Positions 18,379 through 27,986 of a stretch of 64,000 bases of DNA are shown here, piece by piece. This DNA is from Paenalcaligenes faecalis (GTDB taxonomy: Bacteria; Pseudomonadota; Gammaproteobacteria; Burkholderiales; Burkholderiaceae_B): assembly GCF_027557445.1 (NCBI RefSeq), contig NZ_CP106841.1, positions 1,102,001 to 1,166,000 on the forward strand. The letters are read 5' to 3'. Within the stretch, counting starts at the first letter, position 1. The number at the start of each line of letters is the position of its first letter. The notes beneath the pieces were generated by a model. It ran no database searches. It had not been told where the DNA came from and worked only from the letters and a program-made list of their open reading frames with translations. The position numbers were made by a program, and so were the translations under genes.

Positions 18379-19131
18379 TTGGACTATGACCCGTCCATCG
18401 ATCTAGATGATGTGACTCTCTCTGAGAGCGATGGTATTCGTTATTTGCATTTTGGTACTGAGTGGATTCAAGGCGCGATGCGCATCGTGCGTCCCCATGA
18501 TTTGGTTCTAACATATACACAGCAAATGATGGCTTGGCTGTTGTTTCATGAGCCTCAAGAGCAAGAAGATATTGGTATTTTAGGGCTAGGGGCTGGGTCG
18601 TTGTTACGCTTTTGCATGAAGCACACAACCAGTACCCTACATACCGCAGAGATCAATCCCAGAGTGACGGCCATGTGCCGGTCCTTTTTTAGATTGCCTG
18701 AAAATGCGCGGTCACAGATTTATCATCAAGACGCTGAAAAATGGGTCGCCAGTACGGAACACATTGCACGCTATAAGGTGTTGATGGTGGATCTGTATGA
18801 TGCAGCCGCTCAAGGGCCCGTTTGCTCCTCTGAGGCTTTCTATAAAAACTGTTATCAGTGTTTAGATGAAGAAGGCTTAATGACTGTGAATTTATTTGGT
18901 GCGCATCATAGTTATGATGAAAATATTGATCATATAGCACGGGCTTTTAATGGCAATGTTCTGGTGCTGCCCGAGATAGATGAGGGCAATACGGTTGTCA
19001 TTGCTTTTAAAGGGGATTTTTTAGCTCGTACCACGACGGCGATGTTGATGGATAGGGCGCAAGTAGTGCAGGATCAGTACAAACTACCAGCGCGACGTTG
19101 GGCTAAGTCTATCTTGGCAGACCAGCCTTAA
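18379..19131 (+). CDS. spermidine synthase-like methyltransferase-fold protein
   Basis: A 250-aa protein of the polyamine aminopropyltransferase superfamily. The Rossmann motif GLGAGSLLRFC is at 69-79, with Glu91 as the likely ribose-binding acid and VDLYDAAAQGP after it. The N-terminus is shorter than classical SpeE. The start is TTG, chosen because a perfect AGGAGG (18366-18371) lies seven bases upstream and the frame has no nearby ATG. No speD or other polyamine gene is adjacent. Such SpeE-like proteins often lack proven aminopropyltransferase activity, so the substrate is uncertain. Confidence 0.78.
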   Translation: MDYDPSIDLDDVTLSESDGIRYLHFGTEWIQGAMRIVRPHDLVLTYTQQMMAWLLFHEPQEQEDIGILGLGAGSLLRFCMKHTTSTLHTAEINPRVTAMCRSFFRLPENARSQIYHQDAEKWVASTEHIARYKVLMVDLYDAAAQGPVCSSEAFYKNCYQCLDEEGLMTVNLFGAHHSYDENIDHIARAFNGNVLVLPEIDEGNTVVIAFKGDFLARTTTAMLMDRAQVVQDQYKLPARRWAKSILADQP

Positions 19132-19310
19132 TTAAAGTGAGATTGAGTTAATCTAAACTTGGTGATTACGATGCGATTATCGTCTTCGTATTGTCAGGTT
19201 TTTTTCCAATTAACAGCAGGGTTATTCCCTGAGGCAATTTGTAATAAATCAGGGTAGACTTGTCGGCAATTGCATTATTTGCATACAAAACAATGTTTAG
19301 GAGCATCATT

Positions 19311-20279
19311 ATGAAACGCAATAACACACTAAAAACGTTAGTGGGTTTGGCCCTCAGCGCTAGTTTGCTTGCCTCTACTGCTGCCTTTGCGCAGACGGTG
19401 TCTGTGTCTTCTATCGTAGAACACCCTGCCTTAGACTCGGTACGTGATGGTGTGAAAAAGGCCTTGAATGACGCAGGTTACACCGAGGAAAAAGGCTTAA
19501 AGTGGCAATTTCAGACAGCCCAAGGCAACACGGCAATTACAGCTCAAATTGCTCGTAAATATGTAGGCGATAAGTCAGACGTTATTGTGGCTATCTCTAC
19601 TCCCTCTGCTCAGGCAGTTGTAGCAGCGACTAAATCTATTCCTGTTGTTTTTTCTGCGGTGACAGATCCGGTTGCAGCACAATTAGTGTCGTCGTGGGAT
19701 GCATCAGGAACTAATGTGAGTGGTGTTTCTGATATGTTGGTTTTAGAAAAACAATTAGAGCTCATTAAAAAAGTCGTCCCTAATGCGAAAAACGTTGGTA
19801 TTGTTTATAACTCTGGCGAAGCTAACTCGGTAGTCGTCGTAGAGCGTCTACGTGAATTACTTACTGCCAATAATATGGCTTTGGTCGAGGCCACAGCAGC
19901 CCGTACTGTAGACGTGGGTGCAGCGGCCCGTAGCTTAGTGGGTAAAGTTGACGTCATTTATACCAATACGGATAACAACGTGGTTTCTGCTTTTGAAGCC
20001 TTAGTTAAGGTCGGTAATGATGCAAAAATCCCAATTATTGCATCAGATACGGATAGCGTAGCGCGTGGTGCCATTGCCGCATTAGGCGTTAACTATTACG
20101 ACTTAGGCGTACAGACCGGTAATATGGTGGTACGTATTCTAAAAGGTGAAAAAGTCGGCAATATGGCCTCTGAAACCAGCGATAAACTAGAGTTGTTTGT
20201 TAATCCTGGTGCAGCAGAAAAACAAGGTGTGACCTTAGATGACGCGTTCATCAAGTCAGCCACAAAAATCATTGAATAA
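19311..20279 (+). CDS. ABC transporter substrate-binding protein (TrpX/COG2984 type)
   Basis: A 322-aa periplasmic protein. A clear signal peptide (KRNNTLKT then a hydrophobic core) ends in AFA before QTVSV, giving probable cleavage after about residue 27. The body has the two-lobed binding-protein pattern with VIVAISTPSAQAV, FSAVTDPVAAQLV and the late YTNTDNNVVSA motif, as in the ABC_sub_bind (COG2984) family, which includes TrpX tryptophan-binding proteins. The ATG at 19311 follows TAGGAG. It is the first of three genes with permease and ATPase. The ligand is unproven; an aromatic amino acid is a reasonable guess. Confidence 0.88.
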   Translation: MKRNNTLKTLVGLALSASLLASTAAFAQTVSVSSIVEHPALDSVRDGVKKALNDAGYTEEKGLKWQFQTAQGNTAITAQIARKYVGDKSDVIVAISTPSAQAVVAATKSIPVVFSAVTDPVAAQLVSSWDASGTNVSGVSDMLVLEKQLELIKKVVPNAKNVGIVYNSGEANSVVVVERLRELLTANNMALVEATAARTVDVGAAARSLVGKVDVIYTNTDNNVVSAFEALVKVGNDAKIPIIASDTDSVARGAIAALGVNYYDLGVQTGNMVVRILKGEKVGNMASETSDKLELFVNPGAAEKQGVTLDDAFIKSATKIIE

Positions 20280-20293
20280 TAAAGACACACCCT

Positions 20294-20329
20294 AACAGGC
20301 TGCTCTACCCGGGCATGCCTGTTTTTTTT
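20294..20329 (+). terminator. intra-operon terminator/attenuator after the binding-protein gene
   Basis: Stem AACAGGC / GCCTGTT, partly extended by TGC / GCA in the loop, followed by an eight-T tract. It lies between the binding protein and the permease and would lower expression of the membrane parts relative to the binding protein. Confidence 0.78.
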
Positions 20330-20345
20330 ACGAGCTGACACACAA

Positions 20346-21236
20346 ATGTCTATTTACTCATTATGGGGTGCACTAGAAATTGGTTTGATCTTTGGCCTAG
20401 TGGCTTTAGGCGTACTTATTTCTTTTCGTATCCTTCGCTTTCCCGATTTAACCGTCGATGGTAGTTTTCCTTTAGGTGGAGCAGTCGCTGCCACATTGAT
20501 TAGCCAGGGTTTTGATCCTTTTACCTCTACAATAATAGCGACAGGCATAGGTGCTTGTGCTGGGGTGATTACAGGGTGGCTCAATGTGCGATTAAAAATC
20601 ATGGATTTACTTGCCAGTATTCTCATGATGATTGCCTTGTATTCCATTAATTTGCGCATTATGGGTAAACCGAATGTGCCATTAATTATGGAGCCCACGG
20701 TCTTTTCGGTTTTACAACCCGAAAGCCTGAGCGATTATGTGGCTCGCCCCTTATTATTAGTGTTAATTGTGATCGCAGCTAAGCTCGCTCTAGACTGGTT
20801 TTTTACAACGCAAAAAGGGTTGGCGATGCGTGCCACAGGCTCGAATGCGCGTATGGCCAGAGCCCAGGGCGTAGCAACAGGTAATATGATTTTGCTAGGC
20901 ATGGCAATCTCTAATGCATTGGTTGCTTTAGCCGGGGCCTTATTTGCTCAGTCGCAGGGTGGGGCAGATATTTCGATGGGGATTGGTACGATTGTGATTG
21001 GCTTAGCCGCAGTCATTGTGGGCGAAAGCATTTTGCCTTCTCGCCGCTTAGTCTATGCCACTTTAGCGGTGATTATTGGTGCTATTTTGTACCGATTCTT
21101 TATTGCTCTGGCTCTAAATGCTGACTTTATTGGCTTAAAAGCACAAGATTTGAACTTAGTAACGGCAATCTTAGTCACAATAGCGTTAGTAATTCCTTTA
21201 CTGAAAAAACGACTACGTGGGGGACGCAAAGCGTAA
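20346..21236 (+). CDS. ABC transporter permease (COG4120 type)
   Basis: A 296-aa inner-membrane permease with eight or so hydrophobic helices and the RFPDLTVDGSFPLGGA motif near residue 30 that marks this family, related to the LivH/RbsC permease fold. The cytoplasmic loop around residue 155 (TQKGLAMRATGSNARMARAQG) is the probable coupling segment to the ATPase. A short basic tail ends the protein. It is followed by the ATPase after 6 bp. One permease gene implies a homodimer. Confidence 0.92.
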   Translation: MSIYSLWGALEIGLIFGLVALGVLISFRILRFPDLTVDGSFPLGGAVAATLISQGFDPFTSTIIATGIGACAGVITGWLNVRLKIMDLLASILMMIALYSINLRIMGKPNVPLIMEPTVFSVLQPESLSDYVARPLLLVLIVIAAKLALDWFFTTQKGLAMRATGSNARMARAQGVATGNMILLGMAISNALVALAGALFAQSQGGADISMGIGTIVIGLAAVIVGESILPSRRLVYATLAVIIGAILYRFFIALALNADFIGLKAQDLNLVTAILVTIALVIPLLKKRLRGGRKA

Positions 21237-21242
21237 TCAATT

Positions 21243-22037
21243 ATGTTAAGTGCAAAAAACTTACGTTTAACGTTTAACCCGGGGACACCTATAGAAACTC
21301 AGGCTCTTCGCGGAATGGAACTAGAGATCCCCAGCGGTCAGTTTGTAACGGTAATCGGCTCAAATGGAGCGGGCAAATCCACATTTTTGAATGCGGTATC
21401 AGGAGACCAAGAGGTCGATTCAGGTACTATACTGATTGACGATAAAGATGTAACACGCATGCCTGTGTGGGAAAGAGCCCAATACGTAGCTCGTGTATTC
21501 CAAGATCCAATGGCAGGCACCTGCGAAGACCTCACCATAGAGGAAAACATGGCTTTAGCCTCTAATCGTGGTACGCGTCGTGGTTTGGCGGGTGCAGTTA
21601 AGGCTTCGATGCGGGATGAATTTCGCACTCGACTTGAAACATTAGGTTTGGGTTTGGAAAATCGTCTTACAGATCGTATTGGGTTATTATCAGGAGGGCA
21701 GCGTCAGGCTGTCAGTTTGTTAATGTCTGCTATGCGTCCATCGCGTATTTTATTGCTTGATGAGCACACGGCGGCATTAGATCCTCGTACGGCTGATTTT
21801 GTGTTGGCCCTTACAGAACGTATAGTCAGTGATGGCAAATTAACCACCATGATGGTGACTCACAGCATGAAGCAAGCCCTAGAGGTCGGTGATCGAACTG
21901 TGATGCTCCATCAAGGTCAGGTTGTTCTTGATGTAAGTGGACCTGAACGGCAAGGTTTGCAGGTTTCGGATTTGTTAGCCATGTTTGAAAAAGTCAGGGG
22001 CGAAACCATAACTGATGATGCCTTATTATTAGGCTAA
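21243..22037 (+). CDS. ABC transporter ATP-binding protein (COG1101 type)
   Basis: A 264-aa ABC ATPase. Walker A GSNGAGKST is at residues 39-47, the Q-loop follows in VFQDP, the signature LSGGQRQ is at about 148-154, and Walker B ILLLDEHTAALDP follows with the switch His in VTHSM. The unusual RVFQDPMAGTCEDLTIEENMALA segment is typical of the ATPase partnered with TrpX-like systems. It completes the importer operon and is followed by a terminator. Confidence 0.93.
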   Translation: MLSAKNLRLTFNPGTPIETQALRGMELEIPSGQFVTVIGSNGAGKSTFLNAVSGDQEVDSGTILIDDKDVTRMPVWERAQYVARVFQDPMAGTCEDLTIEENMALASNRGTRRGLAGAVKASMRDEFRTRLETLGLGLENRLTDRIGLLSGGQRQAVSLLMSAMRPSRILLLDEHTAALDPRTADFVLALTERIVSDGKLTTMMVTHSMKQALEVGDRTVMLHQGQVVLDVSGPERQGLQVSDLLAMFEKVRGETITDDALLLG

Positions 22038-22053
22038 TTCACTTATATTAACC

Positions 22054-22075
22054 ATCGGCACCTTCTGGTGCCGAT
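22054..22075 (+). terminator. terminator hairpin after the ABC importer operon
   Basis: Perfect 9-bp stem ATCGGCACC / GGTGCCGAT closed by a TTCT tetraloop. The T-rich tract (TTTGTTTTAT) starts six bases after the stem, so termination is likely but the tail is not canonical. Confidence 0.72.
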
Positions 22076-22081
22076 ATGCAT

Positions 22082-22157
22082 TTGTTTTATACTATTTTTA
22101 ATCTTATTTTTAATTCGTTTACCGTTTAGGTTATGTTTTGTTTAGCATACCTAACCT
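22082..22157 (+). promoter_or_regulatory. candidate promoter and operator of the RND efflux operon
   Basis: TTGTTT (22082-22087) and TATTTT (22105-22110) are 17 bp apart in a very AT-rich stretch. An interrupted inverted repeat follows: TAGGTTATG at 22127-22135 against CATACCTA at 22146-22153, the left arm carrying one extra T. Its position just after the likely transcription start would suit a repressor site of the TetR or MarR kind, but no regulator gene is adjacent. Confidence 0.4.
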
Positions 22158-22180
22158 GTCTGAATAACAGGAGCTTATCC

Positions 22181-23398
22181 ATGTTTAAAACCCGCCATTT
22201 GGCGTGGCGCCCGCTACGCGCTGTTTTGTTTTCAGCTACTTTTTTGTTGGCTGCTTGTGGTGAGAAACCTCAACAACAAGACATGGCAGGCATGAAAGTT
22301 CCTGTTAGCGTCATACAGGTTCAGCCCGAAGTCACTTCAATTTTTACTGAATTACCTGGGCGCGTAGAGGCCATCAAAGAGGCTCAGGTGCGTGCACGAG
22401 TCACTGGAATTGTAACGGCCATTAATTTTGATCAAGGCTCAGAGGTCAAAGAGGGGGATTTATTATTTACTATAGACCCAGCCCCCTATGAGGCTGTCCG
22501 TGATCAGGCTGCGGCACAGCTGAAAAACGCTCAAGCTGAACTGGGTACTGCTAATGCACTAGCACAACGTTACAGCAAGCTCATTAAAGAAAATGCAGTA
22601 AGTCGTCAAGATTACGATACAGCAATGGCTGGCTCTAATCAGGCACAGGCTGCAGTGGCTGCTGCTAGAGCCACACTAAAAGCAGCGGAAATTGATTTGG
22701 GCTACACCAAGGTGACAGCACCGATTTCTGGGCGCATTGGGCGTGCCGAAATTACCGAAGGTGCATTAGTTAATGCTGCCCAAGCCACGCATTTGGCAAC
22801 CATTCAACAACTAGATAGTTTATATGTAGATATAACTCGTCCTGTGGGCGAGGTCATGGCATTACGTAAAGCGATTGCCGATGGCACATTGCGATCTGAT
22901 CCAGATGGGGCAGCTAAGGTCTCAGCTGTGCTTGATGATCGTTCTATCTACAGTGAAACCGGTCGTCTTTTATTCTCTGGTGTTTCCGTGGACCCGACGA
23001 CAGGCCAGCTAAATATGCGTGCTGTTTTCCCTAATCCAGATCAGCTTTTATTGCCTGGTATGTTTGTACGTGTACGAGTAGAGCAAGGGGTTGATGAGCA
23101 AGCCTTACTGGTTCCCGCTCAGGCCGTGCAGTACGCCGCAAATGGGGCAACCTCATTGATGCTCATCAAAGAGGGGGCGGTGCATGCTAGTCCAGTCAAG
23201 CTAGGTAATGCCGTGCAAGGACGTGTGATTATCAATGATGGTATTCAAGCGGGTGATACGGTTATTGTCGAAGGCTTCCAGAAAATTGGTCCAGGGGCTC
23301 CGGTGCAACCTATACCTTGGAAAGGCGAGGCTCCTACGCCAGCAAAGCCCGCCACGGATGCTCAGCCAGAAACATCCTCTACTGCTGATAATGGATAA
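22181..23398 (+). CDS. RND efflux periplasmic adaptor (AcrA/MexA type)
   Basis: A 405-aa membrane fusion lipoprotein. The signal sequence ends in the lipobox LAAC (Cys26). The lipoyl half-motifs (GRVEAIKEAQVRARVTGIV and the later GYTKVTAPISGRIGRAEITEG) flank a helical hairpin rich in Ala and Gln. The ATG at 22181 follows ACAGGAG and gives a normal signal peptide; an upstream ATG at 22133 is rejected. It connects the RND pump to the outer-membrane channel encoded downstream. The tail is Pro/Ala/Thr-rich. Confidence 0.94.
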   Translation: MFKTRHLAWRPLRAVLFSATFLLAACGEKPQQQDMAGMKVPVSVIQVQPEVTSIFTELPGRVEAIKEAQVRARVTGIVTAINFDQGSEVKEGDLLFTIDPAPYEAVRDQAAAQLKNAQAELGTANALAQRYSKLIKENAVSRQDYDTAMAGSNQAQAAVAAARATLKAAEIDLGYTKVTAPISGRIGRAEITEGALVNAAQATHLATIQQLDSLYVDITRPVGEVMALRKAIADGTLRSDPDGAAKVSAVLDDRSIYSETGRLLFSGVSVDPTTGQLNMRAVFPNPDQLLLPGMFVRVRVEQGVDEQALLVPAQAVQYAANGATSLMLIKEGAVHASPVKLGNAVQGRVIINDGIQAGDTVIVEGFQKIGPGAPVQPIPWKGEAPTPAKPATDAQPETSSTADNG

Positions 23399-23403
23399 GA
23401 CTC

Positions 23404-26400
23404 ATGCCACAGTTTTTTATTGATCGCCCTATTTTTGCGTGGGTGGTTGCTTTAGGGATTACGTTATTAGGCTTGTTGTCTTTGCCTAATATGCCAATAT
23501 CACAATATCCCGAAGTAGCGCCTCCTGCGATTTCTATTACTGCTACCTATCCTGGAGCTTCTGCGGAGGATGTATCCAGCTCTGTAGCCAGTGTGATTGA
23601 GAATGAATTAAACGGTGCTAAAGGCTTACTTTACTACGAGTCCGTGAGTGATTCGTATGGACAAAGTGAAATTAAAGCGACCTTTGAGCCAGGTACCGAT
23701 CCTGACATGGCGCAGGTTGATGTACAAAACCGAGTGTCAAACATTACCGCAACCTTACCCGCAGCCGTTGTGCAACAAGGTTTAAAAGTTGAGCAAAGTA
23801 ATACGGGTTTCTTATTGGTGGTGGCCTTATCATCTGAGGACGGAAACCTAACTCAAACTGAATTAGCCGATTACATTAAACGTAATGTGCAAAATGCGGT
23901 GTCTCGTGTACCAGGCGTAGGTAAGTTTCAACTATTTGCTGCAGGCAGAGCCATGCGGATTTGGGTTGACCCTGAAAAACTCGTTAGTTTTAACTTGAGT
24001 ATGTCAGAGGTTAATGCCGCGATTGCACAACAAAACGTGCTTGTTTCTGCTGGTATTTTAGGCTCGCCCCCGAATGCATCAGAACAACGAGTAACAGCCC
24101 CTATTATCGTGAATGGGCAACTGCGTAGTGCCGAAGAATTTGAAAATGTGATTTTGCGCTCCTTTGCTGATGGTTCTTCGGTACGCGTGAAAGACATTGC
24201 TCGAGTAGAGATAGGTGCAGATAACTACCAGTTTGGTGCTCGTTTAAATGGTAAAACCGCAGCCGCTTTTGCGATTTCTTTGTCACCTGATGCCAATGCG
24301 CTTTCAACCGCTAAAGGGATTAAGGACAAAATGGAAGAACTGAAAGCGTTTTTCCCGGCAGGCATTAAATACGATATTCCTTACGATACCTCACCCTATA
24401 TTGAAACCTCTATTGAGCAGGTAGTGCACACGCTACTAGAGGCGATGTTGTTGGTGTTTATCGTGATGTTTGTGTTTTTACAAAATATTCGCTACACCTT
24501 GATTCCGGCGTTAGTAGTACCTGTTGCTATTTTGGGTGCTCTGTCGGTAATGAATTTACTAGGCTTTTCCATCAACGTGCTCACTATGTTTGCCATGGTT
24601 CTAGCTATTGGTATTTTGGTGGATGATGCGATTGTAGTGGTGGAAAACGTTGAGCGGATTATGGCCGAAGAAGGTTTGTCTCCCAAAGAGGCAACGAAAA
24701 AGGCGATGCCACAAATTAGCGGAGCGATTGTAGGGATCACCTTGATCTTAACGGTGGTGTTTTTGCCCCTAGCATTTATGTCGGGTTCAGTCGGTGTGAT
24801 TTATCGCCAGTTCTCGGTTGCTATGGCTGTATCCATTATGTTCTCAGGCTTTTTAGCATTGACTTTTACACCCGCTTTATGTGTGACGATGCTTAAACCC
24901 ATCCCTAAGGGCCAGCATGGCGTTGAGCGTCGTGGCTTTTTTGGTTGGTTTAATCGTTTCTTTGGTGCTATTACCAAAGGGTACACCGGCTTTATTGGTA
25001 AGAGCTTGCGTGCCGTAGGCCGCATGATGTTTGTCTATTTATTGCTCGTGGTGTTATTGGGCTGGGCATATATGCGTATGCCAACAGGGTTCTTGCCCGA
25101 AGAAGACCAAGGCTATGCACTAGCGAATATCGAATTGCCTGCTGGTTCTACTTCAAATCGTACCGTAGAGATTATTGAGCAAGTCGAAGGCTTCTTTAAG
25201 GCCCAACCTCAGGTAAAAGACATTATTGCGGTTCAGGGCTTTAGCTTTAATGGTAATGGTTTGAACTCAGCGATTGCTTTTGTGACACTTAAAGACTTTA
25301 AGGATCGAAAAGGTCCAGCTGACTCAGCTCAGGCAGTATCTGGTAAGGCCATGAAAAACCTCTTGTTCGGTCTACCCGATGCCATGGTGTTTTCAATTGT
25401 TCCCCCAGCAATTAGCTCTTTAGGCAATGCGTCTGGTTTCGATATTCGCCTAGAGGACCGGGCAAATCACGGTCATACGGCTTTATTACAAGCATCACAA
25501 CAGTTATTGCAGTTAGCTTCTCAAAGTCCAGTATTAGCGCAGACTCGCATCACAGGTTTAAGTCCAGGTCGTCAGTGGAACTTAACGATTGATCGAGAAA
25601 AAGCAGCGGCTCAAGGTGTAAGTTTCGACGAGGCATCTAATCTCATCGCGACGGCTTTAGGCTCAGCATATATTGGCAAATACACTAACTCTGGTTGGGT
25701 AGAGAATATTTGGGTACAAGCTGATGATCGTTTCCGTATGAATATCGAAGACGTGATGAAGCTAAATGCTAAAAATAACGAAGGCCGTATGGTTCCCTTG
25801 AGTACGTTTGTGACAGCTTCGCCAGAACAGGCGCCGGTACAAATCGTACGTTACAACAGCTACGAGTCTGTACGAATTGGTGGTGCTGCGGCTCCGGGCT
25901 ACACCACTGGTGATGCCATGGCTGAAATGGAGCGTTTGATTGGTGAATTGCCAGCCGGTTTTGGTTTCGAGTGGACGGGTCTGTCTTACCAAGAAATTCA
26001 AGCTTCTGGTCAAAGTGCCATCTTAATGGGCTTAGCGGTACTGGTTGTTTTCATGGTATTGGCGGCGCTGTACGAAAGTTGGGCAATTCCCTTGGCTGTA
26101 ATGCTTGCGGTTCCTTTAGGTATGCTCGGTGCAGTGCTCTTGGTGTCTGCTAAAGGGATGGCAAATGATGTGTACTTCCAGGTCGGTATGGTAACGGTTA
26201 TTGGCTTATCTGCTAAAAATGCGATTCTAATTATTGAATTTGCTAAGGACGCAGTAGCTCGTGGTGGAGATATGATTGAGTCAACCGTAGAGGCTGCTCG
26301 CATGCGTTTCCGACCAATTATTATGACCTCATTTGCCTTTATTTTAGGTGTGACGCCATTGGCTTTGTCTTCTGGTGCTGGGGCTGCGAGTCAGAACGCG

Positions 26401-26556
26401 GTAGGTTTTGGGGTGTTAGGCGGTATGTTGGCTGCTACGCCACTAGCTGTATTGTTTGTACCTGCGTTTTTTGTAGCAGTATTGAAAGTATTTAAAACCA
26501 AACCTCGCTTATTAGGTGCGCAAGCCCAAGAAGGGCAAACGGGAGGACAGGCATGA
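23404..26556 (+). CDS. RND multidrug efflux pump (AcrB/MexB, HAE1 family)
   Basis: A 1050-aa inner-membrane proton/drug antiporter of the hydrophobe/amphiphile efflux-1 family. The N-terminus MPQFFIDRPIFAWV is typical. The TM4 proton-relay Asp pair is in GILVDDAIVVVENVERIM and the TM10 lysine in GLSAKNAILIIEFAKD. Two large periplasmic domains follow TM1 and TM7. Length is normal (1030-1060). It starts 5 bp after the adaptor gene, and its TGA overlaps the ATG of the outer-membrane gene. Substrates are unknown. Confidence 0.96.
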   Translation: MPQFFIDRPIFAWVVALGITLLGLLSLPNMPISQYPEVAPPAISITATYPGASAEDVSSSVASVIENELNGAKGLLYYESVSDSYGQSEIKATFEPGTDPDMAQVDVQNRVSNITATLPAAVVQQGLKVEQSNTGFLLVVALSSEDGNLTQTELADYIKRNVQNAVSRVPGVGKFQLFAAGRAMRIWVDPEKLVSFNLSMSEVNAAIAQQNVLVSAGILGSPPNASEQRVTAPIIVNGQLRSAEEFENVILRSFADGSSVRVKDIARVEIGADNYQFGARLNGKTAAAFAISLSPDANALSTAKGIKDKMEELKAFFPAGIKYDIPYDTSPYIETSIEQVVHTLLEAMLLVFIVMFVFLQNIRYTLIPALVVPVAILGALSVMNLLGFSINVLTMFAMVLAIGILVDDAIVVVENVERIMAEEGLSPKEATKKAMPQISGAIVGITLILTVVFLPLAFMSGSVGVIYRQFSVAMAVSIMFSGFLALTFTPALCVTMLKPIPKGQHGVERRGFFGWFNRFFGAITKGYTGFIGKSLRAVGRMMFVYLLLVVLLGWAYMRMPTGFLPEEDQGYALANIELPAGSTSNRTVEIIEQVEGFFKAQPQVKDIIAVQGFSFNGNGLNSAIAFVTLKDFKDRKGPADSAQAVSGKAMKNLLFGLPDAMVFSIVPPAISSLGNASGFDIRLEDRANHGHTALLQASQQLLQLASQSPVLAQTRITGLSPGRQWNLTIDREKAAAQGVSFDEASNLIATALGSAYIGKYTNSGWVENIWVQADDRFRMNIEDVMKLNAKNNEGRMVPLSTFVTASPEQAPVQIVRYNSYESVRIGGAAAPGYTTGDAMAEMERLIGELPAGFGFEWTGLSYQEIQASGQSAILMGLAVLVVFMVLAALYESWAIPLAVMLAVPLGMLGAVLLVSAKGMANDVYFQVGMVTVIGLSAKNAILIIEFAKDAVARGGDMIESTVEAARMRFRPIIMTSFAFILGVTPLALSSGAGAASQNAVGFGVLGGMLAATPLAVLFVPAFFVAVLKVFKTKPRLLGAQAQEGQTGGQA

Positions 26557-27986
26557 TGGTTGGAATGAAATCTGGTTTAACAGCACTAGCAACGGCTTTG
26601 GTATTAGCAGGGTGCTCATTTGCCCCTACCTATGAGCGGCCTATGGCTCCAGTTGCGCCACAGTTTGATCATCAAAATGCAGCGGATATAGATCAAGATT
26701 CAGCAAAGCTCGATGCCCTGGGATGGCGTGAGTTTTTTGCTGATGCGCATTTGCAAGGGTTAATTGAGCAGGCGTTGCTCAATAATCGAGATCTACGTAT
26801 TGCTGTGGATCGTATCGAAGAGGCTCGTGCCCAGTATGGGATTGCACAAAGTGATCAGTTTCCTACTTTAGGGGTAGGAGGTGGTGGGCAGGTGACCCAT
26901 AACCCATCGGACTTACGTGCAGGGGACGCCTCTATTAGTCGCTTTTTTCAAGCAGGGGTTGGTATTACCTCTTTTGAGTTAGACTTTTTTGGTCGTGTGC
27001 GAAATCTATCGCAAGCCGCCTATAGTCAGTATTTAGCGACAGAGCAAGCTCAGCGCACGGTACGAATCAATGTTGTTGCTCAGGTTGCTGAGGCTTATTT
27101 TCGCTGGCGTAGTGCTCAGCAAATGTATGACTTAATGGCGTCTACACTCGATAGCCGTGAGCGCACATATAAGCTGGTTAATACGTTATTTGAGGTAGGT
27201 ACTGCATCGGCCCTAGAGCGTCATCAAGCTCAATTGCAGCTTGATACGGTACGTGCTGATATGCAGCAAATGAAGCGTGCTCAGATGCAAGCTTATAATG
27301 CGTTGACGCTATTGGTCGGTACGACCATTCCTGATGACTTGCCTGAGCCAGCCGTGTTTGGCAAGAATCAAATTGTGGCTGATATCCCAGTGGGATTACC
27401 CTCTAGCCTACTCGAGCGACGTCCTGATATTTTAGCAGCAGAACTACAGTTACAGGCCGCTTATGCCAACATAGGGGCTGCTCGTGCTGCATTTTTCCCT
27501 AACATCTCCATTACGGGTTTATTTGGCTTTGCGAGTCCTGCTTTTAGCTCTTTGTTTGATTCAGGTCGTACCTATTGGCAATATGCCCCCCAAATCACGA
27601 TGCCTATTTTCTCTGGGGGCGTGAAAGGTGGGCTCGATTTAGCTAAAGCACGCCAAAATATAGCTGTCTCTAATTACGAGAAATCGATTCAGGTGGCATT
27701 TAAAGAGGTAGCGGATGCATTGGCGGGCGATGCCACATATAGCCAGCAGCTTGACGCCTTACGTGCGATGGAAAACTCCGCATCAGAGAGCTTACGTTTA
27801 GCGAACTTACGCTACGAAACAGGTATTGATAGCTTTTTACAGGTGCAAACGGCTGAAATTAACCTCTATGGTGCTCAGCAGTTATTTGTACAAACAGGAA
27901 TGGAATCGTTATTAAATCGCGTTCTACTGTACAAAGCCTTAGGTGGTGGATGGCAGTTAGATGCGCAGCAACAGGAGCAATCATGA
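26553..27986 (+). CDS. outer-membrane efflux lipoprotein (OprM/NodT family)
   Basis: A 477-aa TolC-like outer-membrane factor. The signal peptide ends in the lipobox LAGC (Cys21), followed by SFAPTYERP, the NodT-family start. Two repeats of long amphipathic helices alternate with beta segments such as [11 protein letters not shown] and [12 protein letters not shown]. The start overlaps the pump gene stop (ATGA) behind a GGGAGG site; a second ATG follows at once. The stop in turn overlaps the start of pdxJ. It completes an AcrAB-OprM-type tripartite pump. Confidence 0.95.
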   Translation: MMVGMKSGLTALATALVLAGCSFAPTYERPMAPVAPQFDHQNAADIDQDSAKLDALGWREFFADAHLQGLIEQALLNNRDLRIAVDRIEEARAQYGIAQSDQFPTLGVGGGGQVTHNPSDLRAGDASISRFFQAGVGITSFELDFFGRVRNLSQAAYSQYLATEQAQRTVRINVVAQVAEAYFRWRSAQQMYDLMASTLDSRERTYKLVNTLFEVGTASALERHQAQLQLDTVRADMQQMKRAQMQAYNALTLLVGTTIPDDLPEPAVFGKNQIVADIPVGLPSSLLERRPDILAAELQLQAAYANIGAARAAFFPNISITGLFGFASPAFSSLFDSGRTYWQYAPQITMPIFSGGVKGGLDLAKARQNIAVSNYEKSIQVAFKEVADALAGDATYSQQLDALRAMENSASESLRLANLRYETGIDSFLQVQTAEINLYGAQQLFVQTGMESLLNRVLLYKALGGGWQLDAQQQEQS

